DNA of 64,000 bases from Vreelandella zhanjiangensis DSM 21076 (lineage in GTDB: Bacteria > Pseudomonadota > Gammaproteobacteria > Pseudomonadales > Halomonadaceae): contig NZ_KB898654.1 in the NCBI RefSeq assembly GCF_000377665.1, forward strand, positions 1 through 64,000. The letters run 5' to 3'. The notes below the pieces were generated by a model. That model had not been told where the DNA came from and searched no databases. It was given only the letters and a program-made list of their open reading frames with translations. Each line of letters begins with the position of its first letter. Positions within the stretch are counted from its first letter, which is position 1. A program made the translations under genes and the position numbers. Below, in pieces: positions 39,163 to 49,779 of the stretch.

Positions 39163-39366
39163 GCTCCCCTACTCCCTACTCTCTTTAATTTTTCTATTCG
39201 CTTCGCCATTTAGCACGTCGATAGCCAAAGCCAGCACTCAAGGGCCTCATTCTTTTGGCGTCGGTGCTATGCAAAAGGGAATGCGCCACCAGCAGTGTCG
39301 ACGCTTAAGCTCCCTGTAAGTAAAGCGTCAACACATCCTATATGTCATAAAGTGCTTAGTCTCTGG

Positions 39367-39642
39367 TTACCAGCCCAGTGAAAACATGGTTTCCAGGTCA
39401 TGACGTGAGTGCACCTGCATGGCGTTGAGCGTTTCTGTATCGCTAATGCCCTCAACTTCATTAAGGCGCTCGGTAACCAGTTCAGCGAGGCTTTCAAAAT
39501 CCCGGGTGCGGGCAATCGCCACAAGATCGTAACGCCCGCAGGTCGAGTACACTTCACTGATGCCTTCCACGTCCGCTAAACGCTCAGCCACTGCTTTGAC
39601 CTGGCCTTTTTCGGTATTAATTAAAATAACTGCGTTTTGCAT
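39367..39642 (-). CDS. Stand-alone AsnC/Lrp ligand-binding (RAM) domain protein
   Basis: The 91-residue protein (AVILINTEKGQ...VEGISEVYSTCGRYDLVAIAR) is a single RAM domain without the DNA-binding half of Lrp/AsnC. Such small proteins are common and may bind amino acids or other ligands as oligomers. TGAGGA precedes the ATG. Confidence 0.9.
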   Translation of the reverse strand: MQNAVILINTEKGQVKAVAERLADVEGISEVYSTCGRYDLVAIARTRDFESLAELVTERLNEVEGISDTETLNAMQVHSRHDLETMFSLGW

Positions 39643-39885
39643 GGCGTCCTCACTAAGAATGTAAGTGATACGAAAAGAGAGTGGAGTATAACAGGCCTAA
39701 TGCAATCCGCAGCTCGGGCGGGCTATTCGGCAAGTCGCGTATGACGTTACCATTGGCGAGCATGGCAGGGATAATCTCACGGTAATAGCTGTCATAGAGT
39801 GGCTAAACTAAAAAGAGCTAACAAGAGGTGGCTTAATCACCCGTTCCCCGTGACCTATTTGTAAGTGTGATCTACAGGAGAAATC

Positions 39886-40200
39886 ATGGCTAACCAGAGC
39901 CGTCGTCATTTTATACGTAGCAGTGTATTGGGTTTGGTAAGTCTACCCTTGGGTATCGGTATTCTATCAAAAACGGCATTTGCTCAGTCATTGCCGCGTC
40001 TTGACCCTTCCGCGCCCAGTGCCCAAGCGCTGAGTTATGTCGAAGATGCCAGCAATGCCAGCGACCATCCCGCTTACGAAGCCGGTGAGCGCTGTGATAA
40101 CTGCATGTTCTACACCGCCGATACCCAGGGCTGTCAACTTTTCCCTGAACATAGCGTCGCCCCAGCTGGCTGGTGTCAATCCTGGGTCGCGCAGGGCTAA
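39886..40200 (+). CDS. High-potential iron-sulfur protein (HiPIP), Tat exported
   Basis: The 104-residue protein has a twin-arginine signal (SRRHFIRSSVLGL, cleavage near AFAQS), then a core with four Cys in RCDNCMFY, GCQLFP and GWCQSW, the HiPIP [4Fe-4S] pattern. It is a periplasmic electron carrier. ACAGGAGAAATC precedes the ATG. Confidence 0.94.
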   Translation: MANQSRRHFIRSSVLGLVSLPLGIGILSKTAFAQSLPRLDPSAPSAQALSYVEDASNASDHPAYEAGERCDNCMFYTADTQGCQLFPEHSVAPAGWCQSWVAQG

Positions 40201-40235
40201 TGTAACCAGAGCCCACTTAAGAACATGGTTAGCTT

Positions 40236-40262
40236 AAAAAAGCCCTGCCCAATGCAGGGCTT
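40236..40262 (-). terminator. Terminator after the SpoVR gene
   Basis: Stem AAGCCCTGC / GCAGGGCTT with loop of five, followed on the minus strand by six T. It lies 9 bp after the SpoVR-family stop and may also stop HiPIP transcripts. Confidence 0.9.
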
Positions 40263-40270
40263 AGTATCAC

Positions 40271-41833
40271 TTAAGACTTGTCTTTGCTCTCCTCTTCTAC
40301 CGGCCAGCGATAGCGATGCGTTACGCGCCCTTCATCCATGGAAACCAACCGCACTGGAAACCCCCAAAGCTCATGCAAATGGCGGATTACCGGGTAAACG
40401 CTGCGGCCGAGCGGGCGTCGGCTATCCTGTATATGGTGCAGCGTTAAGGAGCGGTCACCCCGAATAGCCGCTTCAACTACTTGAATATTTGGCTCTTTAA
40501 CTGAAAGCGCATACTGAGTGGAAAGCGCGTCGCGTACCCGGCGATAGCCCTGCTCGTTGTGAATAGCCCCCACGACAAGCGTCTCGACTTGGTCATCATC
40601 CACAATTAAAAACAGCTTAAGATCGCGCATCACTTTGGGCGATAAATACTGCTGGATAAACGATTCATCTTTGAAGTTGCACATGGCAAATTCAAGCGTG
40701 CTTCGCCAGGGTGTGCCCGCAATATCCGGAAACCACTGCTGATCTTCCTCCGTCGGCGCTTCGCAGATCCGTTTGATATCCATAAAAATGGCAAACCCCA
40801 ACGCATAGGGGTTAATCCCGTTGTAATAAGGGCTATCAAAATCGGGCTGGTTGATCACCGCCGCATGAGACTGCAAGAACTCCAGCATTAAGCCTTCATC
40901 AACATCGCCCTCGTCATAGAGGCGATTCATTAGCGTGTAATGCCAGAAGCACGCCCAGCCCTCATTCATTACCTGGGTTTGGCGTTGGGGATAAAAATAT
41001 TGCGCCAGCTTGCGCACAATGCGCACCATCTCACGCTGCCATGGGGCCAGTAGTGGCGCGTTTTTTTCAATAAAATACAGCAGGTTTTCCTGAGGTTCCG
41101 GCGGATAATTGCCACCGCTGTGCAACCCCAGAGGATCATCATCACTGTGTAGGCTGCCAGGTAGCGGCGTTGCGTTGCCGGGCAGCTCAGGAATCGTGCG
41201 CCACAGCATATTTACCTGCGTTTGCAGGTAGGCCTCGCGCTCATCCTGACGCTTGGCCTCCTCTTCTGCGGAGATAGGCGAAGGGCGCTTATAGCGATCA
41301 ACGCCGTAGTTTTGCAATGCGTGGCATGCATCCAACAGTTGCTCAACGGCATGTACGCCATGGCGCTCTTCGCACTGAGCGATGTATTGGCGTGCAAATA
41401 CTAGATAGTCGACGATCGATTCGGCATCGGTCCAGGTGCGAAACAGGTAATTACCCTTGAAGAAGGAGTTATGCCCGTAACACGCATGGGCCATTACCAA
41501 CACCTGCATCATTAAGGTATTTTCTTCCATCAAGTAGGCGATGCAGGGGTTGGAATTAATTACAAGCTCATAGGCGAGGCCCATCTGGCCACGCTTGTAG
41601 GCCTGCTCGACGGCCAGGAACTGTTTACCAAACGACCAATGGTGATAGCCCACCGGCATCCCCACACTGGCGTAGGCATCCATCATTTGCTCGGTGGTGA
41701 TCACTTCAATTTGATTGGGGTAGGTGTTCAGACGGTACTCATCGGCAAGCGCGGCGAGCTTATCGTTAAAGCGCTCCAGATCATTGAAGTTCCAGTCAGA
41801 ACCCGTCGCTATGGGCTTTTGGGACGCACTCAT
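40271..41833 (-). CDS. SpoVR family protein (YcgB)
   Basis: The 520-residue protein matches SpoVR/YcgB in length and conserved stretches (YPNQIEVITTEQMMDAYAS, NEGWACFWHY, YNGINPYALGF). It is the last gene of the PrkA-YeaH-SpoVR operon, a common gammaproteobacterial stress module. Molecular function unknown. Confidence 0.95.
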   Translation of the reverse strand: MSASQKPIATGSDWNFNDLERFNDKLAALADEYRLNTYPNQIEVITTEQMMDAYASVGMPVGYHHWSFGKQFLAVEQAYKRGQMGLAYELVINSNPCIAYLMEENTLMMQVLVMAHACYGHNSFFKGNYLFRTWTDAESIVDYLVFARQYIAQCEERHGVHAVEQLLDACHALQNYGVDRYKRPSPISAEEEAKRQDEREAYLQTQVNMLWRTIPELPGNATPLPGSLHSDDDPLGLHSGGNYPPEPQENLLYFIEKNAPLLAPWQREMVRIVRKLAQYFYPQRQTQVMNEGWACFWHYTLMNRLYDEGDVDEGLMLEFLQSHAAVINQPDFDSPYYNGINPYALGFAIFMDIKRICEAPTEEDQQWFPDIAGTPWRSTLEFAMCNFKDESFIQQYLSPKVMRDLKLFLIVDDDQVETLVVGAIHNEQGYRRVRDALSTQYALSVKEPNIQVVEAAIRGDRSLTLHHIQDSRRPLGRSVYPVIRHLHELWGFPVRLVSMDEGRVTHRYRWPVEEESKDKS

Positions 41834-41854
41834 GGCGCACTCCTCAATACGCGG

Positions 41855-43144
41855 TTAACGCGCTTGATTTAAGCGGCGTTTAAACAGCTCACGAAACACG
41901 GGATAAATATCGCCGGCTCCGACAATTTGCTGCATCGCAAAGCGTTCTGGAAAGTGTTCCGCTACGCTCTGATATTCATGCCAAAGAGATTGATGGTCAT
42001 GGGGGGTAATCTCCACATAGGCGTAGTACTGCAGCTGTGGCATCAATTGTTTAATCAGCAAATCGCGGCAGGTATTGGAGTCATCATCCCAATTATCTCC
42101 ATCAGAGGCCTGCGCCACGTAAAGATTCCACTTCTCGGCTGGGTAACGCGCCTGAATAATTTTATTCACCAGCGTCAGCGCGCTTGAAACAATCGTGCCT
42201 CCCGTTTCTCGTGAATAGAAAAACTCCTCCTCGCTGACCTCCCTTGCGGCGGTATGGTGGCGCACAAACACCAGCTCCACTTTTTCGTAATGCTTTTCCA
42301 GAAACAGATACAGCAACAGGAAAAAACGCTTGGCGATATCTTTGTGGTTTTGCGTCATTGAGCCGGAAACGTCCATGACGCAGAACATCACTGCCTGGCT
42401 TGAAGGTTGCGGCTGAGCGCTTAACTGGTGATAACGTAAATCGTAGGTATCAATAAACGGCACGGCCTCAATGCGCTTTTCCAGGCGTTCGATCTCGGCT
42501 TTAAGCTCGACAATACGCGCTGGATTACGCAGTACGGTGTCTTTACGCTCTTCGTCCTCCAAGGCTTGCTGAGCCTCTTTTAATGCCCGTTTGATGGGTG
42601 CCCGCATGGCAATACGCCTTGCGTAGGCTTCCCGCATGGAGCGGGTAATGCTGATACGCGCAGGTACGCCATCTCTGGAAAGCCCTGCACGCACCATTTT
42701 GATTTCTTCCAACGACTTAAGCGGCTTGCGCTGCAGATGAGGAAGCTCCAGACCATCAAAGACAAACTCTAAAAACTCCTCCCGGCTAAGCGTAAACGCA
42801 AATTCGTCATCCCCTTCACCCTGATTGGAAGCACTACCTTCACCAGCGCCGCCCCCGCCACCCTGCCCGCCAGGGCGACGAATTTTATCTCCCGGCAAAA
42901 ACTCTTTATTACCCGGCGCGACAATATTGCGCGCCCCGCCAGGGCCATGCTGGAACACCGGCTCAGAGATATCCTTGGTCGGAATAGAGATTTTTTCACC
43001 ACGCTCCATATCGGTAATCGAGCGCCGGTTAACCGCTTCCTCGACTGAGCGCTTGATATGCTTACGATAGCGCTCCAAAAAGCGCTGCCGGTTAACCGCG
43101 CTTTTATGCTTTGCATTTGGCCTTCGATCAATAAAGTAGGTCAT
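41855..43144 (-). CDS. YeaH/YhbH family protein (DUF444)
   Basis: The 429-residue protein has an N-terminal basic region, a Gly-rich acidic linker (residues about 88-110), and a VWA-like C-terminal part with [11 protein letters not shown] (MIDAS-type). DUF444 members sit next to PrkA kinase. GGGAGG precedes the ATG. Confidence 0.95.
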   Translation of the reverse strand: MTYFIDRRPNAKHKSAVNRQRFLERYRKHIKRSVEEAVNRRSITDMERGEKISIPTKDISEPVFQHGPGGARNIVAPGNKEFLPGDKIRRPGGQGGGGGAGEGSASNQGEGDDEFAFTLSREEFLEFVFDGLELPHLQRKPLKSLEEIKMVRAGLSRDGVPARISITRSMREAYARRIAMRAPIKRALKEAQQALEDEERKDTVLRNPARIVELKAEIERLEKRIEAVPFIDTYDLRYHQLSAQPQPSSQAVMFCVMDVSGSMTQNHKDIAKRFFLLLYLFLEKHYEKVELVFVRHHTAAREVSEEEFFYSRETGGTIVSSALTLVNKIIQARYPAEKWNLYVAQASDGDNWDDDSNTCRDLLIKQLMPQLQYYAYVEITPHDHQSLWHEYQSVAEHFPERFAMQQIVGAGDIYPVFRELFKRRLNQAR

Positions 43145-43176
43145 ACGACCTCCCTAACCGCCAAGAGTCTTTGCCG

Positions 43177-45099
43177 CTACTGAGACTTGCGCACGCGCAG
43201 ATACCATTCGGAAAGCAAGCGTACCTGTTTCTCGGTATAGCCCCGCTCAACCATACGCTCTACAAAGTCTTCATGCTTATTCTGATCCGATTTCGACGCT
43301 TTAGCGTTAAACGAGATAACCGGTAGAAGCTCTTCGGTATTGGCAAACATCTTGTGCTCAATCACACCTTTGAGCTTCTCATACGACTGCCAGCTAGGAT
43401 TCATGCCGTTATTCTGGGCACGCGCACGCAGTACAAAGTTGACCACCTCATGACGGAAATCTTTAGGGTTGGAGATACCCGCGGGCTTCTCGATTTTTTC
43501 AAGCTCTTCATTGAGCGACTGACGATTTAGCAGCTCACCGGTTTCAGGGTCGCGGTACTCCTGATCCTGAATCCAGAAATCGGCATAGGTGACGTAGCGG
43601 TCAAAAATGTTCTGACCGTATTCACTGTAGGATTCAAGGTAAGCCGTTTGAATCTCTTTGCCGATAAACTCCACGTAGCGCGGCGCCAGAAACTCTTTAA
43701 TAAAGCCCAGGTAGCGCTCGAACACTTCCGAAGGCAGCTGTTCGCGCTCAAGCGCCTGCTCAAGCACGTAGAGCAGATGTACCGGGTTAGCTGAAACTTC
43801 GGTACCGTCAAAGTTGAAGACTTTTGAGAGAATCTTGAAGGCAAACCGGGTGGAAAGCCCCTGCATGCCTTCATCTACACCGGCGGCGTCACGGTACTCC
43901 TGAATCGATTTGGCACGCGGGTCGGTATCCTTGAGGTTTTCACCGTCATAGACACGCATTTTAGAGTAAATACTCGAGTTCTCCGGCACTTTCAGGCGCG
44001 AAAGTACCGAGAACTGAGCTAGCATGCGCAAGGTATCCGGCGCACACGGGGCGGCATTGAGTGAAGAGTCTTCGAGGAGTTTCTGGTAGATCTTGATCTC
44101 TTCGGATACGCGCAAGCAGTAAGGCACCTTGACGATATATACCCGGTCTAAAAACGCCTCGTTGTTGCGGTTATTGCGAAACGCCTGCCATTCGGATTCG
44201 TTGGAGTGGGCCAGAATCACGCCGTCAAACGGGATAGCGCCCATGCCTTCGGTCGGGTTGTAGTTGCCTTCCTGAGTCGCCGTTAAGAGCGGATGAAGCA
44301 CCTTGATCGGCGCTTTAAACATTTCAACGAACTCCATCAGCCCCTGGTTGGCGCGGCAAAGCCCGCCTGAGAAGCTGTAGGCGTCTGGATCATCCTGGGA
44401 GTAAAGCTCAAGCTGACGGATATCGACCTTACCTACCAACGAGGAGATATCCTGGTTGTTTTCATCCCCTGGCTCCGTTTTAGAAATGGCAATTTGATGC
44501 AACCGAGAGGGGTAAAGGCGTACCACACGGAACTGGGAAATATCCCCGCCGTACTCTTTTAAACGCTTGGCCGCCCAAGGCGACATCACGCTTTTAAGAT
44601 AGCGCGGTGCAATCCCATACTCTTTCTCCAGCAGCTCGCCGTCCTCTTCAGGCGAAAACAGCCCAAGCGGTGACTCATAAACCGGCGAACCCTTGATAGC
44701 ATAAAAAGGGATGCGCTCCATGAGCAGCTTCAATCGTTCAGCAAGTGACGACTTACCGCCCCCCACAGGCCCAAGCAGATAGAGAATCTGCTTGCGCTCT
44801 TCAAGCCCCTGGGCCGCATGACGGAAGTAGGCCACGATCTGCTCAATGGCTTCCTCCATGCCGTGAAATTCCGCAAATACCGGATAGCGGCGTATCACTT
44901 TATTGGAAAAGATACGTGATAGGCGAGGGTCTTTAGCGGTATCGATAACGCTAGGTTCACCAATGGCTTCCAGCATACGCTCGGAAGCACTGGCATAAGC
45001 CTTTGGGTCACGACGACAAAGCGCCAGGTACTCTTCCAGGCTCATGTCTTCTTGCTGAACGCGGGCAAAACGGTCTTGAACGTGATCAAAGATGCTCAT
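43177..45099 (-). CDS. PrkA-family serine kinase (YeaG)
   Basis: The 640-residue protein has an AAA-like PrkA domain with Walker A LLGPVGGGKSS near residue 110 and the C-terminal PrkA kinase domain. Members of the family phosphorylate proteins and act in nitrogen starvation and stress. It leads the YeaG-YeaH-SpoVR operon; gaps are 32 and 21 bp. Confidence 0.95.
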   Translation of the reverse strand: MSIFDHVQDRFARVQQEDMSLEEYLALCRRDPKAYASASERMLEAIGEPSVIDTAKDPRLSRIFSNKVIRRYPVFAEFHGMEEAIEQIVAYFRHAAQGLEERKQILYLLGPVGGGKSSLAERLKLLMERIPFYAIKGSPVYESPLGLFSPEEDGELLEKEYGIAPRYLKSVMSPWAAKRLKEYGGDISQFRVVRLYPSRLHQIAISKTEPGDENNQDISSLVGKVDIRQLELYSQDDPDAYSFSGGLCRANQGLMEFVEMFKAPIKVLHPLLTATQEGNYNPTEGMGAIPFDGVILAHSNESEWQAFRNNRNNEAFLDRVYIVKVPYCLRVSEEIKIYQKLLEDSSLNAAPCAPDTLRMLAQFSVLSRLKVPENSSIYSKMRVYDGENLKDTDPRAKSIQEYRDAAGVDEGMQGLSTRFAFKILSKVFNFDGTEVSANPVHLLYVLEQALEREQLPSEVFERYLGFIKEFLAPRYVEFIGKEIQTAYLESYSEYGQNIFDRYVTYADFWIQDQEYRDPETGELLNRQSLNEELEKIEKPAGISNPKDFRHEVVNFVLRARAQNNGMNPSWQSYEKLKGVIEHKMFANTEELLPVISFNAKASKSDQNKHEDFVERMVERGYTEKQVRLLSEWYLRVRKSQ

Positions 45100-45460
45100 G
45101 GAACTCTCCTATGGCCATCCCCAGACAATCACCACCCAGACGAGTATTTTTGTTGTGGTGTGCCGAACGAGGTGTCGCTCTATTAGCGTAGCCAGCATTA
45201 GCAAAATGTGATGACTAAAACTTCAACGCAACGCCACAACGTTCGTGCAAACACCCCCCCACAGCATAGCCATCTAACGATAGGCTATTGATGAAAAAGC
45301 AGTTTAAGACCCAAGCACACAGCCAACAGCGTTTAACGCTTAAATTCTGATAAGGCATTGTCTGAGTGAAAAACACCTACAAAAAAGCCGCTACACGCGT
45401 AGCGGCGTAATCACGATAAGCGTAAAGACGCTAAAGGATAAGCACTTAGGAGTGCAGCGC
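45100..45460. other. Gap upstream of yeaG
   Basis: This 361-bp region contains the ltaE terminator and then the leader of yeaG with AGGAG before its ATG. No sigma-54 or strong sigma-70 promoter could be recognised and no reading frame looks real. Confidence 0.4.
45381..45406 (-). terminator. Terminator after threonine aldolase
   Basis: Stem GCCGCTAC / GTAGCGGC with loop ACGC, followed on the minus strand by six T (45381-45386). Confidence 0.9.
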
Positions 45461-46516
45461 TTATGAAGGGCTGTCTTCCAGCGCTACTTTGACGTCAGCG
45501 ATCAGCAAATCGAGTAATTCAACGGTCGTGTTCCAGGCACACACAAAACGCGCGCCGCCCGCGCCGATAAAGGTATAAAAGGTCCACCCTTTAGCCTTCA
45601 ACGCGCCAATCGCATGGGCAGGCAATTCGACAAATACGCTGTTTGCCTGGGTGGGAAACATGAGCGATACCCCCGGCAGCGCCTGCAAGCCTTCCGCTAA
45701 ATACTGCGCCATGGCGTTGGCATGCTGAGCGTTGGTGAGCCAAGCCCCGCTTTCCAGCAACCCAAGCCAGGGAGCCGAGATATAGCGCATCTTGGACGCC
45801 AGCTGACCGGCCTGCTTGCAGCGATACGAAAAATCTTCCGCCAGCTCGCGGTTAAAAAATAAAATAGCCTCACCCATCGCCAAGCCATTTTTAGTACCCG
45901 AAAAACATAGCGCATCGACGCCCACCTGCCAGGTTAGCTCGGCAGGCGTAGCATTCAGGCCGGCACAGGTATTGGCAAAGCGTGCGCCATCCATGTGCAG
46001 GCGTAAATCATGCTTATCGGCAATCGCGCGGATGGCCAGCAGTTCTTCACGGGTATATACCGTTCCGACTTCCGTCGCCTGGGTCAGCGAAACCACTTTA
46101 GGCTTGGGGTAGTGAATATCGCTACGCCGTGTCACTAACGCCTCAATACCTTCAGGCGTCAGCTTGCCATTCGCCCCCGGCGAGGTCAGCAGTTTGGCAC
46201 CGTTGGAGAAGAATTCGGGGCCACCACACTCGTCCGTTTCTATATGCGCCAGCTCATGGCAGATCACGCTGTGGTAGCTACGCCCCATCGCCGACAGTGC
46301 CAACGAATTGGCGGCGGTACCGTTGAATACAAAAAACACATCGCAGTCGTAGTCGAACATTTCGCGAAAGCGGTTCGCGGCACGCTCGGTCCAACGGTCA
46401 TTGCCATATGCCAAATCATCGACCTGATTTGCTTCCAGCAAATACTCCATGGCTTCCGGGCAAATACCGGAGGTGTTATCGCTGGCTAAAAAACGGGGGG
46501 TACACTCCGACGTCAT
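45461..46516 (-). CDS. ltaE: Low-specificity L-threonine aldolase
   Basis: The 351-residue PLP enzyme closely follows the Pseudomonas low-specificity threonine aldolase (SDNTSGICPEAME, FNGTAANSLAL, HMDGARFANTC, CFSGTKNGLAMGEAI with the PLP Lys, YRCKQAGQLASKMR). It splits L-threonine or allo-threonine to glycine and acetaldehyde. AAAGGATC precedes the ATG. Confidence 0.93.
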   Translation of the reverse strand: MTSECTPRFLASDNTSGICPEAMEYLLEANQVDDLAYGNDRWTERAANRFREMFDYDCDVFFVFNGTAANSLALSAMGRSYHSVICHELAHIETDECGGPEFFSNGAKLLTSPGANGKLTPEGIEALVTRRSDIHYPKPKVVSLTQATEVGTVYTREELLAIRAIADKHDLRLHMDGARFANTCAGLNATPAELTWQVGVDALCFSGTKNGLAMGEAILFFNRELAEDFSYRCKQAGQLASKMRYISAPWLGLLESGAWLTNAQHANAMAQYLAEGLQALPGVSLMFPTQANSVFVELPAHAIGALKAKGWTFYTFIGAGGARFVCAWNTTVELLDLLIADVKVALEDSPS

Positions 46517-46677
46517 GACGCTGATCCTTTTTCACTGGCATTGTCTTGTACAGACACAGTTACGGCGCCAGCTGGGTGCCACTAGCGCCTTTAACATCAC
46601 GTTATGCTTAATAAGGTGATGGACCAGCCAGTCTATCGTCATTTATGGATAAGCGTCACCCGCCATTATCAACGCGC

Positions 46678-48699
46678 TTATAGCTTTGCGGCCAGGCGCA
46701 TCCCTTGGTCAATGGCGCGCTTGGCATCCAGTTCAGCCGCCTCATCGGCACCGCCAATGACATGCACTCGCTTACCCGACGCTTCTAACGGCTCGATCAA
46801 GTCGCGCACCGACTCCTGACCGGCACATACCACAATGCTGTCCACATTCAGCACGCGGTCTTCACCGTTGTGGCGAATATGCAGTCCGGCATCATCAATT
46901 TTGACGTACTCGCAGCCGGTTAAGGTGGTCACGCCCCGTGCCTTGAGCGAAGCCCTGTGTACCCAGCCGGTCGTTTTGCCCAGGTACTTGCCGGGTTTGG
47001 AGGTTTTGCGCTGTAACATGACAAGCTCACGCGATACGCGCGGCGCTATAGGATTTTTTAAACCACCGCGCTCGCTAACGGCCAAATCAACGCCCCACTC
47101 GTCGCACCAGGTATCAATATCCAACGCCGGGTGCTCCTCGTGAGCTAAAAGCTCAGAAACATCAAAACCGATCCCACCCGCGCCAATCACCGCTACCCGG
47201 CGGCCTACCCGCTGAGGAGATTCAATCGCCTCGGCATAGCCCATCACTCTTTGGTGCTCGGCACCTGGCAGCGTCAGGGTTCTTGGGCGCACCCCGCTGG
47301 CCATGACGATATGATCAAATTCGGCCAAGGCGTCTGGCGTTGCGCGAGTATTTAAACGTACCTCCACCGCGTACTTTTCCAACATCACGCGGTAATAGCG
47401 CAGGGTTTCGTTAAACTCCTCCTTGCCAGGAATCTTGCGGGCATAGTTAAACTGCCCACCCAACGCGTCACGCTGCTCAAACAGCACAACGTGATGGCCA
47501 CGGCTGGCGGCGGTAACCGCCGTGGCAAGCCCTGCTGGCCCACCGCCGACCACCGCGACTTTTTGAGGTGTTGCGGCAGCCTCAATCACAAGCTCAGTTT
47601 CATGGCAAGCGCGTGGATTAACCAAACAGGAGGTTAACTTGCCCGCAAAGGTGTGATCCAGGCAGGCCTGGTTACAGGCAATACAGGTATTGATTTCATC
47701 CGCCTGCCCCGCTCCGGCTTTGCGCACCCACTCAGGGTCAGCCAGAAACGGGCGCGCCATGGATACCATGTCGGCATGGCCTTCAGCCAGCACCTGCTCG
47801 GCAATCTCCGGCATATTGATACGGTTGGTGGTGATCAGCGGAATCGAAAGCGCCGCTTTAATGCGTCGGGTCACTTCCGTAAATGCCGCACGGGGTACGC
47901 TGGTGACAATGGTGGGTACCCGCGCTTCATGCCAGCCAATCCCGGTATTGATGATGTCGGCGCCCGCCGCCTCAACCGCTTGGCCAAGCGTGACAATCTC
48001 TTGCCACGTGCTGCCCTCTTCCACCAGATCAATCATCGACAGGCGAAAGATCACCACAAAACGCTCCCCCACCGCCGCCCGAATACGCCTGACAATCTCC
48101 AGCGGAAAGCGGATGCGGTTCTCAAACGGGCCGCCCCAGTCATCGTCACGTTGATTGGTGCGCTGGCAGATAAACTGGTTAATCAGATAGCCTTCCGAGC
48201 CCATGATCTCGACACCGTCATAGCCCGCCTGCTGAGCCAGGCATGCACAGCGCACGTAGTCAGCAATTTGCTGCTCGACGTCTGCATGGCTTAGCTCACG
48301 CGGCGTAAACGGGTTAATCGGCGCTTGAATGGCCGAGGGCGCCACCAGCTCAGGTGAATAAGCGTAGCGACCCGCATGGAGAATCTGCATGCACAGATGC
48401 CCACCTTCGGCGTGTACCGCCTCTACCACCTGACGGTGCTCCGCCAGATGCGATTCATCGGTCAGCGCATGGGCGCCTTGAAAAACCGCCCCTTCGGCAT
48501 TGGGTGCAATCCCCCCGGTGACAATCAAACTTACCCCTGCCCGCGCCCGTTCCGCGTAAAACGCCGCCAGACGGTCAAAGCCATTGGGCGCCTCTTCCAG
48601 ATTGGTATGCATGGAACCCATCAGAATGCGATTGGGCAGCGTTAAATGGCCAATCGTAATCGGCTGAAAAAGATGCGGGTAAGCAGGCGCACGGGTCAT
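46678..48699 (-). CDS. fadH: NADPH-dependent 2,4-dienoyl-CoA reductase
   Basis: The protein of 673 residues starts at ATG 48699 after AAGGAG. It has the FMN TIM-barrel (YPHLFQPITIGHLTLPNRI), a [4Fe-4S] Cys group (CIACNQACLD, TSCLVNPRAC), and a C-terminal FAD/NADPH domain (VAVVGGGPAGLATAV). It reduces 2,4-dienoyl-CoA in degradation of unsaturated fatty acids. Confidence 0.96.
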   Translation of the reverse strand: MTRAPAYPHLFQPITIGHLTLPNRILMGSMHTNLEEAPNGFDRLAAFYAERARAGVSLIVTGGIAPNAEGAVFQGAHALTDESHLAEHRQVVEAVHAEGGHLCMQILHAGRYAYSPELVAPSAIQAPINPFTPRELSHADVEQQIADYVRCACLAQQAGYDGVEIMGSEGYLINQFICQRTNQRDDDWGGPFENRIRFPLEIVRRIRAAVGERFVVIFRLSMIDLVEEGSTWQEIVTLGQAVEAAGADIINTGIGWHEARVPTIVTSVPRAAFTEVTRRIKAALSIPLITTNRINMPEIAEQVLAEGHADMVSMARPFLADPEWVRKAGAGQADEINTCIACNQACLDHTFAGKLTSCLVNPRACHETELVIEAAATPQKVAVVGGGPAGLATAVTAASRGHHVVLFEQRDALGGQFNYARKIPGKEEFNETLRYYRVMLEKYAVEVRLNTRATPDALAEFDHIVMASGVRPRTLTLPGAEHQRVMGYAEAIESPQRVGRRVAVIGAGGIGFDVSELLAHEEHPALDIDTWCDEWGVDLAVSERGGLKNPIAPRVSRELVMLQRKTSKPGKYLGKTTGWVHRASLKARGVTTLTGCEYVKIDDAGLHIRHNGEDRVLNVDSIVVCAGQESVRDLIEPLEASGKRVHVIGGADEAAELDAKRAIDQGMRLAAKL

Positions 48700-48821
48700 C
48701 ACGGTTCTCCTTGGCATTATTCAAACAAGCGTATGACATCCTAGCCATCACGTACAGTCTTAGCGCTTGCTCCCAACGCTAAAGCACGTAACATTATCCG
48801 GCTAACGACAAGGAAACTGTG

Positions 48822-49733
48822 ATGCCGCTGATCTACTTTCTACCGCCACTTGCCACCGTCCTGATCTGGTCGGGCAATATGACCATCAACCAGTTGACCG
48901 TGGGCGCCATTGCGCCCAGCAGTATCGCCTTTCTGCGCTGGCTGCTGGCGCTTCTGGTTATGACGCCTTTCGTGCTGCCCGCGGTGATTCGCCATCGCCC
49001 GGAAATCGCCCGGAACTGGTACAAGCTGGCTTCCTTGGGGCTTTTGGGCATGGGGCTATGGCAAGGGCTTGCCTATGTGGCGGCCGAAACCACCACGGCG
49101 ACCAACATGGGCATCCTGGCCGCCATGGTACCGCTTCTGACCGTTCTGCTGAGTGCGCTGATTCTGCGCGAGCCGCCCACGCTTGGCGGCGTCATGGGCG
49201 GTGTGCTGGCGTTTATCGGTGTGACCGTACTGCTGGGCCGCGGCAACCCCCTTTCGCTTCTTAATCTTGAGGTGGCGCGGGGCGATGCCCTGATGGTGGT
49301 CGCCGCCAGCTGCTACGCGCTTTACGGTGTCATGCTCAAGCGCTGGAAAATGAACTTACCGCCCTGGGTGATGCTCTATGCTCAGGTATGTTTTGCGGTG
49401 CTGTTTCTGCTCCCACCCTACCTGATGGGCCCCATGACCCCGGTAGATACCCAGAACATCGGGCTGATCGTGTATGCGGGTATTCCCGCCTCGGTAATTA
49501 CTACCTATCTGTGGATGCGCGCCGTACGCCAGATCGGCGCCAACCAGGCGAGCATCTTCATCAACCTGATGCCGCTGTTCAGTGCGCTGATCGCCATGGC
49601 AATGCTGGGCGAGCAGGTAGCAGGCTTTCACTTTACCGGTGGCCTTCTGATTCTGGCAGGCGTGATCATGGCGCAGACTCTAACGCGCCCGCTAGTGCGA
49701 AGCGTGGCGGCAAATAAGCCGGGCAACGCCTAG
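48822..49733 (+). CDS. DMT-superfamily transporter (EamA)
   Basis: The 303-residue protein has ten membrane helices in two EamA repeats. AGGAA precedes ATG 48822; a GTG one codon earlier is less likely. Codon use is GC rich compared with nearby genes, mainly in the third position. Substrate unknown. It is divergent from fadH. Confidence 0.88.
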   Translation: MPLIYFLPPLATVLIWSGNMTINQLTVGAIAPSSIAFLRWLLALLVMTPFVLPAVIRHRPEIARNWYKLASLGLLGMGLWQGLAYVAAETTTATNMGILAAMVPLLTVLLSALILREPPTLGGVMGGVLAFIGVTVLLGRGNPLSLLNLEVARGDALMVVAASCYALYGVMLKRWKMNLPPWVMLYAQVCFAVLFLLPPYLMGPMTPVDTQNIGLIVYAGIPASVITTYLWMRAVRQIGANQASIFINLMPLFSALIAMAMLGEQVAGFHFTGGLLILAGVIMAQTLTRPLVRSVAANKPGNA

Positions 49734-49779
49734 TCATCTTGTACTAAGCTGTTTTCTTTATATTTTGGAACCCCCTGAT

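Noticed and set aside
48819..49733. Horizontally acquired transporter gene on GC-rich codon use
   Set aside because: The GC rise continues into the neighbouring GNAT-hydrolase gene and no mobile element borders it, so transfer cannot be argued from this window.
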